Source: Halomonas socia
GTDB taxonomy: Bacteria; Pseudomonadota; Gammaproteobacteria; Pseudomonadales; Halomonadaceae
Length of the DNA: 64,000 nucleotides
Assembly: GCF_010977575.1 (NCBI RefSeq)
Contig: NZ_CP048812.1
Coordinates: 1,922,001-1,986,000 of the forward strand
Direction: 5' to 3'
Below, piece by piece: positions 18,261-28,375 of this stretch (its first letter is position 1; every line of letters begins with the position of its first letter). Position numbers and translations under genes: made by a program. The notes under the pieces are model-generated. The model did not search any database and was not told where the DNA came from. It saw only the letters and a program-made list of their open reading frames with translations.

Positions 18261-19352
18261 ATGAACACGAGTGAGGCGAGGCGGGGAGCGTGGCATGGCT
18301 GGCTCGCAGGGTGGGGGCTGCTGGCCATGATGCTGAGCCTGCCGGCCATGGGGCAAGGGCTCAGCGACGCCGGGCTGCGCGGCGATGCGCCGGATCGCTA
18401 TACGGTGGTGCGCGGTGACACCCTGTGGGATATCTCGGGGCGCTTCCTGCGCCACCCCTGGCAGTGGCCCGAGGTGTGGGAGGTCAACCCGCAGATCCGC
18501 AATCCCCACCTCATCTACCCCGGCGATACGGTCTACCTCTACTACCAGGACGGTCGGCCGCGGCTCGGCCTGGAGCGCGGGCGCGGCGAAGTCCGGCTGT
18601 CGCCGGAGGTGCGCCGTACTCCACGGCGCGAAGCGGTGCCGCCGCTGCCGCTGGGGCGGGTCGAGAATTTCCTTACCGAGTACCGCGTGCTCGACGACCC
18701 GGCGCTGGCCGACGAGCAGGCCTACGTGGTGGGCGGTGATGATCGCCGCCTGATCAGTGGTGCCGGTGATCGCATCTATGCCCGCGGCGATTTAGCAGAC
18801 CACGGCCGGCTGGGCATCTATCGCCTCGGCGAGCGTTACGAGGATAGCGTCACCGGCGAGTTCCTGGGGCTCGAACTGGTCGGCGTCGGCCAGGCACGCT
18901 GGCTGCGCAGCGAGGGTGACATCGCTACCCTCGACGTACTGAATGCCAACCAGGAAGTGCGCAACGGCGACCTGGTGCTGCCGCTGGAGGGCGGCGAGCT
19001 GCTCACCGAATTCATGCCGCGGGCGCCGCAGCGTGCGGTGGACGGGCGGCTGCTGGCAGTGCCTGGCGGCGTCCAGTTCATCGGCCGGCTGCAGGTGGTG
19101 GCGCTGGACCGCGGCCGTCGCGATGGCCTAACCCCGGGCCACGTGCTGAGCGTCGAGCAGCGCGGCGAACTGATCACCGACCCGGTCACCAACGAGTCGC
19201 TGCGCCTGCCCGGCGAAGAGGCCGGCCTGGTGATGGTATTCAAGAGCTACGACAGGATGAGCTATGCGCTGGTAATGCGCGCCAGCCGCAGCCTGGCGGT
19301 GGGTGATCGGATCTTCAACCCCGACAGCAGCGCCACGCTAGCGCAGCGCTAA
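18261..19352 (+). CDS. LysM peptidoglycan-binding domain protein
   Basis: Exported protein of 363 residues with an N-terminal signal peptide (hydrophobic stretch LLAMMLSLPAMGQG) and one LysM domain (about residues 46-96: YTVVRGDTLWDISGRFLRHP, then NPHLIYPGDTVYLY). The remainder, about 260 residues, has no motif I can name and is probably a beta-rich periplasmic domain. This gene lies just upstream of dprA, next to def, an arrangement often seen in gammaproteobacteria. The likely role is at the cell wall; its partner is unknown. Confidence 0.82.
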   Translation: MNTSEARRGAWHGWLAGWGLLAMMLSLPAMGQGLSDAGLRGDAPDRYTVVRGDTLWDISGRFLRHPWQWPEVWEVNPQIRNPHLIYPGDTVYLYYQDGRPRLGLERGRGEVRLSPEVRRTPRREAVPPLPLGRVENFLTEYRVLDDPALADEQAYVVGGDDRRLISGAGDRIYARGDLADHGRLGIYRLGERYEDSVTGEFLGLELVGVGQARWLRSEGDIATLDVLNANQEVRNGDLVLPLEGGELLTEFMPRAPQRAVDGRLLAVPGGVQFIGRLQVVALDRGRRDGLTPGHVLSVEQRGELITDPVTNESLRLPGEEAGLVMVFKSYDRMSYALVMRASRSLAVGDRIFNPDSSATLAQR

Positions 19353-19378
19353 CAGCACCGATACAGGGAGGAGAGCGC

Positions 19379-20452
19379 ATGACGGCCAGGGAGTGGCTGA
19401 TTCTCGCGGCGCTACCCGGGCTTGGCCCGCGGCGCCTGGCGCAGTTGGCCGAGGCCGCCCCGGCGTGGCCCGACGGCTGGCTGGCGGCGATGCCCGAACC
19501 GGCGCGCAGCCATCTGCGGCTTTGGCTCCACCACCCCGCGCGCAGTCCACTGCAGGTCCAGCTCGATGCGGCGCTGAGCTGGGAAGCCGCGGCCGACCAC
19601 CATCACCTGCTGACCCCCGCCCACGACCACTGGCCCGCGCTGCTGGCGCAGATACCCGACCCGCCACCGGTACTCTGGGCCAGCGGCGACCTGGCTGCGT
19701 TGGCGCCGCCGGGCCTGGCGATCGTTGGCTCGCGGCGTCCGAGCCGCGATGGCCTGCACAATGCCCAGCGCTTCGGCCGCGAACTCGCCGAGCAGGGCTG
19801 GTGCGTGATCAGTGGCATGGCCCTGGGCGTCGACGGTGCCGCCCAGCAGGCCGCACTGGATGCTGGCGGGCGTAGTGTGGCGGTGCTCGGCTGCGGGGTC
19901 GACGTGGTCTACCCCCAGCGTCATCGCCAGCTCTATGCCCGCCTGCGCGACGAAGGCGGCCTGCTGCTCGCCGAGCACCCCCCGGGTACTGCCGCTCATC
20001 CGTCGTTCTTTCCGCGTCGCAACCGCATCGTTACCGGTCTCGCGCACGGCGTGCTGGTAGTGGAGGCGGCCGAGAAGAGCGGCTCGCTGGTCAGTGCACG
20101 GCTGGCCACCGAGCAGAACCGCGAGGTGTTCGCGGTGCCCGGCTCGATCCACAACCCCCAGGCGCGTGGCTGTCTCGATCTGATCCGCGACGGCGCGGCG
20201 ATGGCCACTTGCCTGGCCGATATCCTCGGTGAACTGGGCCACTGGACGGCGCCCAGCCAGGCGCTGGCGTTTGCCGCTGCCGGCGAGCAGGACCCGCTGC
20301 TGGCTTGGCTCAGCGACCGTCCGACGCCGCTCGATGCGCTGGTAGCGCTGAGTGGCCACGACGTCAGCGACTGCCAGCTGCGGCTGCTCGAACTCGAGCT
20401 CGAGGGACTTGCCACCCAGGCAGTCGGCGGCTGGATCCGGTTACCGCGCTAG
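19379..20452 (+). CDS. dprA: DNA processing protein DprA
   Basis: Loads RecA on incoming single-stranded DNA during transformation. It has 357 residues: an N-terminal SAM-like part, the Rossmann core with LAIVGSRRPSRDG, VISGMALGVDGAAQQAAL, GCGVDVVYPQRH, FFPRRNRIVTGLAHGVLVVEA and SGSLVSARLATEQNREVFAVPG, and a C-terminal winged helix. A GGAGGAGAG ribosome site precedes ATG 19379. It lies 26 bases after the LysM gene and upstream of tsaC, the conserved dprA-tsaC neighbourhood. Confidence 0.95.
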   Translation: MTAREWLILAALPGLGPRRLAQLAEAAPAWPDGWLAAMPEPARSHLRLWLHHPARSPLQVQLDAALSWEAAADHHHLLTPAHDHWPALLAQIPDPPPVLWASGDLAALAPPGLAIVGSRRPSRDGLHNAQRFGRELAEQGWCVISGMALGVDGAAQQAALDAGGRSVAVLGCGVDVVYPQRHRQLYARLRDEGGLLLAEHPPGTAAHPSFFPRRNRIVTGLAHGVLVVEAAEKSGSLVSARLATEQNREVFAVPGSIHNPQARGCLDLIRDGAAMATCLADILGELGHWTAPSQALAFAAAGEQDPLLAWLSDRPTPLDALVALSGHDVSDCQLRLLELELEGLATQAVGGWIRLPR

Positions 20453-20520
20453 GGTTTATCACCGGCCTGGGCGGCCATGGTAGACTCTGGGCCCTGTGAT
20501 ATTGGCCTGGAGCCCCTGCC

Positions 20521-21090
20521 ATGCGTGAACGCGCGACACCTCGCATATCGACTGCCTTCGCCGCCAAGGCATTGGTGCGTGGTGAGCTGGTTGCCTACCC
20601 CACCGAGGCGGTCTGGGGGCTGGGCTGCGATCCCGCCAGCGGTGAGGCGCTGACCGCCCTGCTGCGGCTCAAGCAGCGCGACCCGGCCAAGGGCATGATT
20701 CTGGTGGCCGGCGATATCGCCCAGTTCGCGCCCTGGCTCGACGGCTTGCCAGCGGCACTGCACGCGCCGCTGGTGAGCAGCTGGCCGGGCCCCAACACCT
20801 GGCTGGTGCCGGACAACGGCCACAGCCACCCGCTGGTGCGCGGTGGTCACGACCGCGTCGCGCTGCGGGTCAGCGATCATCCGCTGGTACGCGAGTTGTG
20901 CACGGCGTTTGGCGGCCCCATCGTGTCGACCTCGGCCAATCCGGCCGGCGAGCCCGGGGCGCGTTCGGCGGATCAGGTCGATGCCTATTTCGGTGCCGCC
21001 CTGGCCGGCCTCGTCGAGGGCGAACTGGGCGGTCGCGAGGTGCCCAGCACCATTCGCGACCTGGTCAGCGGGCGGGTGCTGCGTGGCTGA
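20521..21090 (+). CDS. tsaC: Threonylcarbamoyl-AMP synthase TsaC (YrdC)
   Basis: Makes threonylcarbamoyl-AMP for the tRNA t6A37 modification. It has 189 residues, the short YrdC-only type without the Sua5 C-terminal domain. Visible motifs are VAYPTEAVWGLGCDP, LLRLKQRDPAKGMILV (KxR binding motif), PGPNTWLVP and PIVSTSANPAGEPG. It ends shortly before hemF, and the order dprA-tsaC-hemF-aroE is common in gammaproteobacteria. Confidence 0.93.
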   Translation: MRERATPRISTAFAAKALVRGELVAYPTEAVWGLGCDPASGEALTALLRLKQRDPAKGMILVAGDIAQFAPWLDGLPAALHAPLVSSWPGPNTWLVPDNGHSHPLVRGGHDRVALRVSDHPLVRELCTAFGGPIVSTSANPAGEPGARSADQVDAYFGAALAGLVEGELGGREVPSTIRDLVSGRVLRG

Positions 21091-21124
21091 GCGCGGCTCT
21101 CACTTTTATCCGAATTGCATATAG

Positions 21125-22868
<1,744 letters not shown>

Positions 22869-22873
22869 GTGAC

Positions 22874-23905
22874 ATGGCCGATTCGGCGCGGCACTGGCAC
22901 CTGGCGCGGCGCCCCGCGGGGCTGCCGGTGCCTACCGACTTCTCGCTGGGGGAGGTGCCGCTGCCGCCACTCTCACCGGGCCAGGTGGAGCTCGATCTGC
23001 ACTGGCTGTCGGTGGATCCCTACATGCGTACCCGCATGCAGCCCGAGGGCTATGGCTACCTGGCCAAATGGGGGCCGGGAACGCCGCTCTCCGCCTGGGG
23101 ACTAGGTCGTATCCTGCGTAGCCGTGGGCGCTGGCGTGAGGGCGACTGGGTAGTCGGCCACCTGCCAGTGGCCGACCGGGCGCGTCTTACGGTCCCCGAG
23201 CCTCAAGCCCTGCTGCCGCTGTGCTTGCCTGGCGAGACCCCATCCCCCGAGCGCTGGCTCCACGCCCGCGGCATGACCGGCTTCACCGCCTGGCTGGGCA
23301 TACGCCACTACGGCCGGCCCAGGTCCGGCGAGACGCTGCTGGTGTCGGCCGCCGCCGGCGCGGTGGGCAGCCTGGCCGTGCAGTTTGCCCAGCGTGAGGG
23401 GGCGAGGGTGATCGGCAGCGCCGGCAGCGGCGCCAAGCGCGACTGGCTGAAAGAGACCCTGGGGGTTGACACGGTTCTCGACGACCGCGATACCGAAGGC
23501 TTCGCAGACGCCCTGGCCACGGCTGCCCCGGAGGGGATCGATATGGATTTCGAGAACCTCGGCGGGCCGGTCTTCGAAGCGGCCATCGAGGGGCTGCGCC
23601 CCGGCGGGCGAGTGGTGCTGTGTGGCCTGGTCAGTCAGTACCACGACCCCGAACCGCGCCGAGCGCCACCCAACCTGGCACGCCTGCCGGCGATCGGCGC
23701 GCGGCTGATGCCTTTCGTGGTACCCGGCCACGAATTCGAGCACTGGGCACGTTTTCAGGCCGACATAGCCGAACTCGATCCGCTGGCTCCCCTCGATATA
23801 GTCGACGGGCTTGACGCCTGGCCGCAGGCTTTCTGCGGCCTCTTCACCGGCAAGGGGATTGGTAAGCGAGTGGTGCGGCTTAGGCCTGACCGTCCCGGAT
23901 ATTGA
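22874..23905 (+). CDS. Zinc-independent medium-chain NADP-dependent oxidoreductase (CurA/YncB-like)
   Basis: MDR-superfamily reductase of 343 residues, expected to reduce activated double bonds of enones with NADPH. It shows the family N-terminus (RHWHLARRPAGLPVP), SVDPYMRTRM, SAAAGAVGSLAVQFA (nucleotide loop) and the GGRVVLCGLVSQY region. It starts five bases after the aroE stop. The last eight or so codons overlap the convergent kinase gene by 26 bases, and the C-terminal RLRPDRPGY tail may have been altered by the arrival of the neighbouring cluster. Confidence 0.82.
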   Translation: MADSARHWHLARRPAGLPVPTDFSLGEVPLPPLSPGQVELDLHWLSVDPYMRTRMQPEGYGYLAKWGPGTPLSAWGLGRILRSRGRWREGDWVVGHLPVADRARLTVPEPQALLPLCLPGETPSPERWLHARGMTGFTAWLGIRHYGRPRSGETLLVSAAAGAVGSLAVQFAQREGARVIGSAGSGAKRDWLKETLGVDTVLDDRDTEGFADALATAAPEGIDMDFENLGGPVFEAAIEGLRPGGRVVLCGLVSQYHDPEPRRAPPNLARLPAIGARLMPFVVPGHEFEHWARFQADIAELDPLAPLDIVDGLDAWPQAFCGLFTGKGIGKRVVRLRPDRPGY

Positions 23906-25217
23906 CGAAGTAGGCATCTGAGCCGATCTGGCCCCCCTTGAGGGCAACCTCGAGACCGTCGAAGGTCGGCTCATCACTATGGGCACGACACAGCGGTGAG
24001 CCGGGTGTCTCCGGCAGGGGCAGGCGGGTCGTCAGGGCGTGGACCTGCAGCTCGCGCAGGGCGTGGCTGGATGTGTCGCCACCGGCAATGGCGACCCGGC
24101 GCAATCCATGTGTCTCGACCAGTCGGCGCAGCAATTGACCCAGCGTACGGCCGATGCGGCGGCGTGCCTGGGGCCCTCCTTGTTCCACCGCCGAGGCATT
24201 CGTCTCGGGCCCCATGGCGGTATGCAGGATCACGCTCGTATCATTTACCAGGGCGTCATTGGCCGCCTCCATCGCGGCCTGGATGATGCCTTCGCTGCTC
24301 TCGTCGCTGATTAGGCCGGCCACGTCCAAGGGGATGGAGCGGAAGCCGTTGGCTTCGGCCCAGCGGATCTGGCGGGCGGTAACCTCCGAGCAACTCCCCG
24401 ACACCACGGCGATTCGATCCACCGCTCCCGGCGGTGTGAAAGGGGGCGCCGTGGCTGGAGCGCGCTGCTGCTGGCGCCAGGCATCCAGCAGTGCGTACTC
24501 GACACCGGACGAGCCCACCACATAGCTACCCCGGGGCTTCCGGGTGCGCCAGAGCTGGTGTCCGACCTCGGTCTGGTGCCGCGAGTCGAGCACATCGTAG
24601 AGCAGTACCTGATAGACGTCTCTCAGTCGGTCGATGCGCTCGTCGACATCCGGTTGCGCGAGACACAGGATGTCCGCGAGTCCGATGGACAGTGCGGTCT
24701 GGTCGGCCAGGTGCCGACGAAGATCGGCCTCACCCATGGGGGTGACCGGATGGCGGCACATCACCGGATGACGGTCGAGGCGATGCACTTCGCCCTGGAA
24801 CACGGCGAAGTGCTGGCCGAAGACGGTATAGCGCTTCAGTTGCGGGGCGCCCACCACCAAGGGCACGCATGCCTGGTCGAACAGCGCCTGGCCGATCTCC
24901 AGGGCGCGGCCGATATTACCGACCTCAGGCGCGCTATCGAAGGTCGAGCAAATCTTGTAGTGGCAGAGTTCGGCCTCGAGTGAGTGCAGCCAGGTGAGAG
25001 CGTGATGCAGATGATCGTCCATCCACTCGGGCGTCTCGCTGCGGCTGTTACCGGCCAGCCCGATCGCGCGGCAATCGGCGAAACTGACAAGCTGCTCGGC
25101 GTTGGGCGGGTCGAGGAACAGTACGGTAGGGATGCCGCCGAGGCTCAAGGCCTCCATGACGTCGGTGGAGCCGGTCAGGTCATCGCCATAGTAGGACAGC
25201 AGCGGGGAGATCGTCAT
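23880..25217 (-). CDS. oiaK: DUF1537 four-carbon acid sugar kinase, probable 3-oxo-isoapionate kinase
   Basis: Kinase of the four-carbon acid sugar family (DUF1537), 445 residues. The N-terminal substrate domain opens with YYGDDLTGSTDVMEAL (the conserved DDLTGS). The C-terminal nucleotide-binding domain includes VVSGSCSEVTARQI and VAIAGGDTSSHALREL. It overlaps the RuBisCO-like gene by one base (TGATG), so the two are coupled. In described D-apionate pathways OiaK phosphorylates 3-oxo-isoapionate before a RuBisCO-like enzyme acts. The assignment here rests on this pairing plus an ApnO-like dehydrogenase in the same operon; related kinases act on threonate, erythronate or denovo sugars, so specificity is inferred. 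Confidence 0.78.
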   Translation of the reverse strand: MTISPLLSYYGDDLTGSTDVMEALSLGGIPTVLFLDPPNAEQLVSFADCRAIGLAGNSRSETPEWMDDHLHHALTWLHSLEAELCHYKICSTFDSAPEVGNIGRALEIGQALFDQACVPLVVGAPQLKRYTVFGQHFAVFQGEVHRLDRHPVMCRHPVTPMGEADLRRHLADQTALSIGLADILCLAQPDVDERIDRLRDVYQVLLYDVLDSRHQTEVGHQLWRTRKPRGSYVVGSSGVEYALLDAWRQQQRAPATAPPFTPPGAVDRIAVVSGSCSEVTARQIRWAEANGFRSIPLDVAGLISDESSEGIIQAAMEAANDALVNDTSVILHTAMGPETNASAVEQGGPQARRRIGRTLGQLLRRLVETHGLRRVAIAGGDTSSHALRELQVHALTTRLPLPETPGSPLCRAHSDEPTFDGLEVALKGGQIGSDAYFVNIRDGQA

Positions 25218-26482
25218 CAGCGAAAAGTCTCCATGGCCTGGGCGAGTTCACGGTGTTCGCGGGCGAAGTCGATCAGGTCTACACCTGACACGGCGGCCTC
25301 CCAGGCCTGGCGCAGGCTGGCAACCCCGCCAGCGATGCCGCCGGGGTGGGCCATGATGCCACCGCCGCAACAGTAGATCAGGTCGGTGTTGCCCAGGGCG
25401 GCATGGGTATCCGCCACCTGGGCGGCGCTCTGCCCCGAGGAGAAGACCGGCATCACCGTGTAGTCCGGTGCCGAGGCTCCGAACAGCGGTGTCTGGCAGG
25501 CCCGGGCACTGGCGATGACGCTGTCATCCTCCTCGCTGAACTTGTTGCGCAGGCCGTTGACGTGTATGTGGTCGACGCCCGCCAGGCGCCACATTTTGTG
25601 GTAGGCGCTGAAGTCCATGCCGATATGTGGCGAGCGGCTGTAGAGCCCCCAGCCGGCCCGGTGGCCGTGCAGGGCGACCTGGCAGTGGCGGCGAAGCTGG
25701 GTGACGCCGGCCAGACCGACGCTGTTGATCGCGACCATGACGCAGGTGCCGCCGGCGGCCACCACGTAGTCGTGGTGCCCGCGCATCTCATCGATGTCGC
25801 CGCTGATGTTGAAGGCATACATCACCTTCTTGCCGGTGCGTTCGGCATGGGCATTGATCAGCGGCATGATGGCGTCGACCCTTGCCTTGAGCGGGCTATG
25901 CGGACCGTTGGCCTGGAGCTCGTCATCCTTGATGAAGTCGATGCCGCCCTCGATCAGTTGCTCGACCATCTCGGCGGTCTGGGCTGGTGTTAGGCCGACG
26001 CTGGGTTTGATAATGGTGCCAATCAGCGGCCCACTCTCGATGCCGCTGAGCCGGCGAGTCCCTGTAGTACCGAACTGTGGGCCCGGATACGCATCGACGA
26101 AGGCTGAGGGAAGTTCGAGGTCGAGCAACTTCAGTGCCGAGAACTCCTTCAGCTCGAAGAGGTTGCCGGCTACCGTAGAGCTCAGGTTGGGCAGCGAGGG
26201 TCCGAGGTTCTCGAGGGGCCAGGAGATTTCGACCAGGGCGCGCCGGTAGCGGTGCGCGGCGATCGGCGCCAGGTCGGCGCGCATGGGTAGCGAGGGCTGG
26301 TCGACTACCTCCAGGCGTTGGATGGACTCGACCCGAGCGCCGTGCGCCTCACGCAAGGTATCGGTCTCGCTGGCCAGGCGGGTGAAGGTGCCCGATGACT
26401 GTTCTCCTGCCATCACTTGGGCGGCATGCTCGAGATCATAGGGGGTTTCGATGAAGTAGCGGGCGTGGATTCTGGCACTCAT
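25217..26482 (-). CDS. RuBisCO-like protein, probable 3-oxo-isoapionate-4-phosphate decarboxylase or transcarboxylase/hydrolase
   Basis: RuBisCO large-chain superfamily protein of 421 residues, not a carbon-fixing RuBisCO. Active-site segments are kept in modified form: GTIIKPSVGLTP (the second active-site Lys of RuBisCO is Ser here), GGIDFIKDDE with the carbamylated Lys and metal acids, HGHRAG, VDHIHVNGL, SSGQS and CCGGGIMAHPGG. The neighbours (DUF1537 kinase, ApnO-like dehydrogenase, TRAP transporter) match described D-apionate gene clusters, where two RLP types exist: OiaX (decarboxylase giving L-erythrulose 1-phosphate) and OiaT (transcarboxylase/hydrolase giving 3-phosphoglycerate and glycolate). 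No erythrulose-phosphate isomerase gene lies nearby, which mildly favours OiaT (inference). Confidence 0.82.
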   Translation of the reverse strand: MSARIHARYFIETPYDLEHAAQVMAGEQSSGTFTRLASETDTLREAHGARVESIQRLEVVDQPSLPMRADLAPIAAHRYRRALVEISWPLENLGPSLPNLSSTVAGNLFELKEFSALKLLDLELPSAFVDAYPGPQFGTTGTRRLSGIESGPLIGTIIKPSVGLTPAQTAEMVEQLIEGGIDFIKDDELQANGPHSPLKARVDAIMPLINAHAERTGKKVMYAFNISGDIDEMRGHHDYVVAAGGTCVMVAINSVGLAGVTQLRRHCQVALHGHRAGWGLYSRSPHIGMDFSAYHKMWRLAGVDHIHVNGLRNKFSEEDDSVIASARACQTPLFGASAPDYTVMPVFSSGQSAAQVADTHAALGNTDLIYCCGGGIMAHPGGIAGGVASLRQAWEAAVSGVDLIDFAREHRELAQAMETFR

Positions 26483-26513
26483 CGTAAGGCTCCGTGGCTA
26501 TGTGAGGCGTGGC

Positions 26514-27788
26514 TCAATAGAGCAGGTCGCGCAGAAACAGGGAGATCGCTGGTACATAGGTGATCAGCATCAAGCAGGTGATGATGGTCAGCACCGGCGG
26601 CAGCAGGTAGCGGAACAGATGCTCCACTGGCAGCTTGGCCACTTGAGCGGCGGCAAAGAGGTTGACGCCAAGCGGCGGGGTGAACATGCCGAGGGCCAGG
26701 TTGACCACGATGATGATGCCGAAATGTACTGGATCGATGCCGAAGCCGATAGCGATGGGCGCCAGGATCGGAGCCAGGATCAGGATGGCAGCTGAGGTCT
26801 CGATGAACATCCCGACCACCAGCAGCAGCATGTTGATCGCCAGCAGGAAGGTATAGCGGTTGTCGAAGGCACTCTGGGACCAGGCGCCGATGTCTGTGGC
26901 CAGCCCCGAGCGGCCGATGACGAAACTCAGGGCAGAGGCCGCGGCAATGATCAGCATAACGGCGCCCGCTGACATGGCGCTCTCGCGAAAGATCCTGGGC
27001 AGATCCTGCAGGGCGATGGTGCGATAGACCACCATGCCCAGGAACAGGCCGTAGGCGACTGCCACGGCGGAGGCCTCGGTTGGCGTGAAGATGCCACCGT
27101 AGATACCGCCGATGATGATCACGGGCATCAACAGGGCGAGAAAGGCACTGCGAAAGGCAGGCCATATTGGACTGCGCAACTCGCCATCTTGGGTGCCGTA
27201 CCCTTTGATGCGGCACCAGATAGCGATCATCACAATCAGTGCGGTGCCGATCAACAGCCCAGGGCCGAAGCCGGCCATGAATAGTTGGGTGATCGAGGTC
27301 TCGGTGCTGACGCCATACAGGATCAATGGCACCGAGGGGGGGATGATGATGCCGAGTTCCGACGAAGAGGCCTGGACCGATGCAGCCATAGGGGGTGGAT
27401 AGCCGCGCTGCACCATGGCGGGAATCAGGATGGCACCGATGGCGAAGGTGGTGGCTACGCTGGAACCCGAGATGGCCGCGAAGAGCATGCAGGTAACCAC
27501 GCAAGTGCAGGCCAGTCCGCCCTGGATGCCCCCGACCAGGGAGCGGGCGAACTCCACCATGCGTGCGGCGATCCCGCCGTTGCTCATGATATTGCCGGCG
27601 AGGATGAAGAAGGGAACGGCCATGAGCGGAAAGCTGTCGAGACCTACGAACATCCGCTGGGGCACAACCTGGAGGGGGACGTTGGTAAAGAAATAAAGGC
27701 CCGTGGCGGCGGCTAGGGCAATCGCCACGGCGATGGGTATCGACAGGGCGAAGAGCCCGACCAGCACGGAGCCGATGGCGAAGTTCAT
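26514..27788 (-). CDS. dctM: TRAP transporter large permease DctM
   Basis: Large membrane subunit of a sodium-driven TRAP transporter, 424 residues, about a dozen hydrophobic segments. Typical features include PFFILAGNIMSNGGIAARMVEFARSLVG-type sequence near residue 60, AISGSSVATTFAIG, and SSELGIIIPPSVPLILYG. The ATG at 27788 overlaps the dctQ stop. It lies 31 bases upstream of the RuBisCO-like gene in one operon. It probably imports D-apionate or a related branched sugar acid (inference from neighbours). Confidence 0.92.
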   Translation of the reverse strand: MNFAIGSVLVGLFALSIPIAVAIALAAATGLYFFTNVPLQVVPQRMFVGLDSFPLMAVPFFILAGNIMSNGGIAARMVEFARSLVGGIQGGLACTCVVTCMLFAAISGSSVATTFAIGAILIPAMVQRGYPPPMAASVQASSSELGIIIPPSVPLILYGVSTETSITQLFMAGFGPGLLIGTALIVMIAIWCRIKGYGTQDGELRSPIWPAFRSAFLALLMPVIIIGGIYGGIFTPTEASAVAVAYGLFLGMVVYRTIALQDLPRIFRESAMSAGAVMLIIAAASALSFVIGRSGLATDIGAWSQSAFDNRYTFLLAINMLLLVVGMFIETSAAILILAPILAPIAIGFGIDPVHFGIIIVVNLALGMFTPPLGVNLFAAAQVAKLPVEHLFRYLLPPVLTIITCLMLITYVPAISLFLRDLLY

Positions 27789-28315
27789 GGGTTTTCTCCT
27801 GCCTGATGTTCACCGAGGGTGGGCGTACGCGAGGCGTGGCGGTGTTCTCGTTCCCGTTCGAACTGGCGTGCGATGACGGCAATGGCGGCGATGGCGCAGC
27901 CCACGGGGATGGCAGCGTAGAACCACGACATGGAGATCTCGAGCATGGCGATCTGCTGGCGGGAGACCCTCACTGTGATGAGATAGCCCTGCCAGACCAG
28001 CAGCCCCAGTAGCGTCAACACCGCAGCGCATACCAGGCGTTGGCCGTGAATGCGCAGATGTGCCGGAAGGCGAGAGATGAATAGGCCGATGGCGATCATG
28101 GCGCCGTGCCAGAAGGCGGCAGCACTGACTAGGAACATGCTCCAGATGATCAGGCCGCGGGCGAGGATTTCCGACCAGGACGCTGGGTTGCCGAGAATGA
28201 AGCGCGTGAACACCTGGTAGAAGACCAAGGCCACGGCAATGGCCAGCAGGAGGGCCGCGAGATTATGAGTGAGCCTGACCAATCCCTGTGCCAGGGCAGT
28301 GAACAGAGAGAACAT
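27785..28315 (-). CDS. dctQ: TRAP transporter small permease DctQ
   Basis: Small membrane subunit with four hydrophobic segments, 176 residues; the segment FTRFILGNPASWSEILARGLIIW is the conserved DctQ motif region. ATG 28315 was preferred over an in-frame ATG at 28333 because GAGGAG sits eight bases ahead of it, whereas the upstream one has none. The C-terminus overlaps dctM by four bases. Confidence 0.88.
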   Translation of the reverse strand: MFSLFTALAQGLVRLTHNLAALLLAIAVALVFYQVFTRFILGNPASWSEILARGLIIWSMFLVSAAAFWHGAMIAIGLFISRLPAHLRIHGQRLVCAAVLTLLGLLVWQGYLITVRVSRQQIAMLEISMSWFYAAIPVGCAIAAIAVIARQFEREREHRHASRTPTLGEHQAGENP

Positions 28316-28341
28316 TAGGGCGCTCCTCGTCATCCGGGAAA

Positions 28342-28365
28342 CGGCGCCTCCCCGGGGAGGCGCCG
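28342..28365. other. Perfect 24-nt palindromic hairpin between dctP and dctQ
   Basis: The core GGCGCCTCCCC is followed directly by its exact reverse complement, with one more pair at each end. There is no T-run on either strand, so it is unlikely to be a full terminator. Located just 3' of dctP, it may stabilise the dctP message or attenuate read-through so that the binding protein is made in excess over the membrane subunits (inference). Confidence 0.6.
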
Positions 28366-28375
28366 CGATCAGGCG

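Noticed and set aside
25217-26482. Carbon-fixing RuBisCO
   Set aside because: Key loop residues differ, no phosphoribulokinase or small subunit nearby, and the neighbours are sugar-acid catabolic genes.
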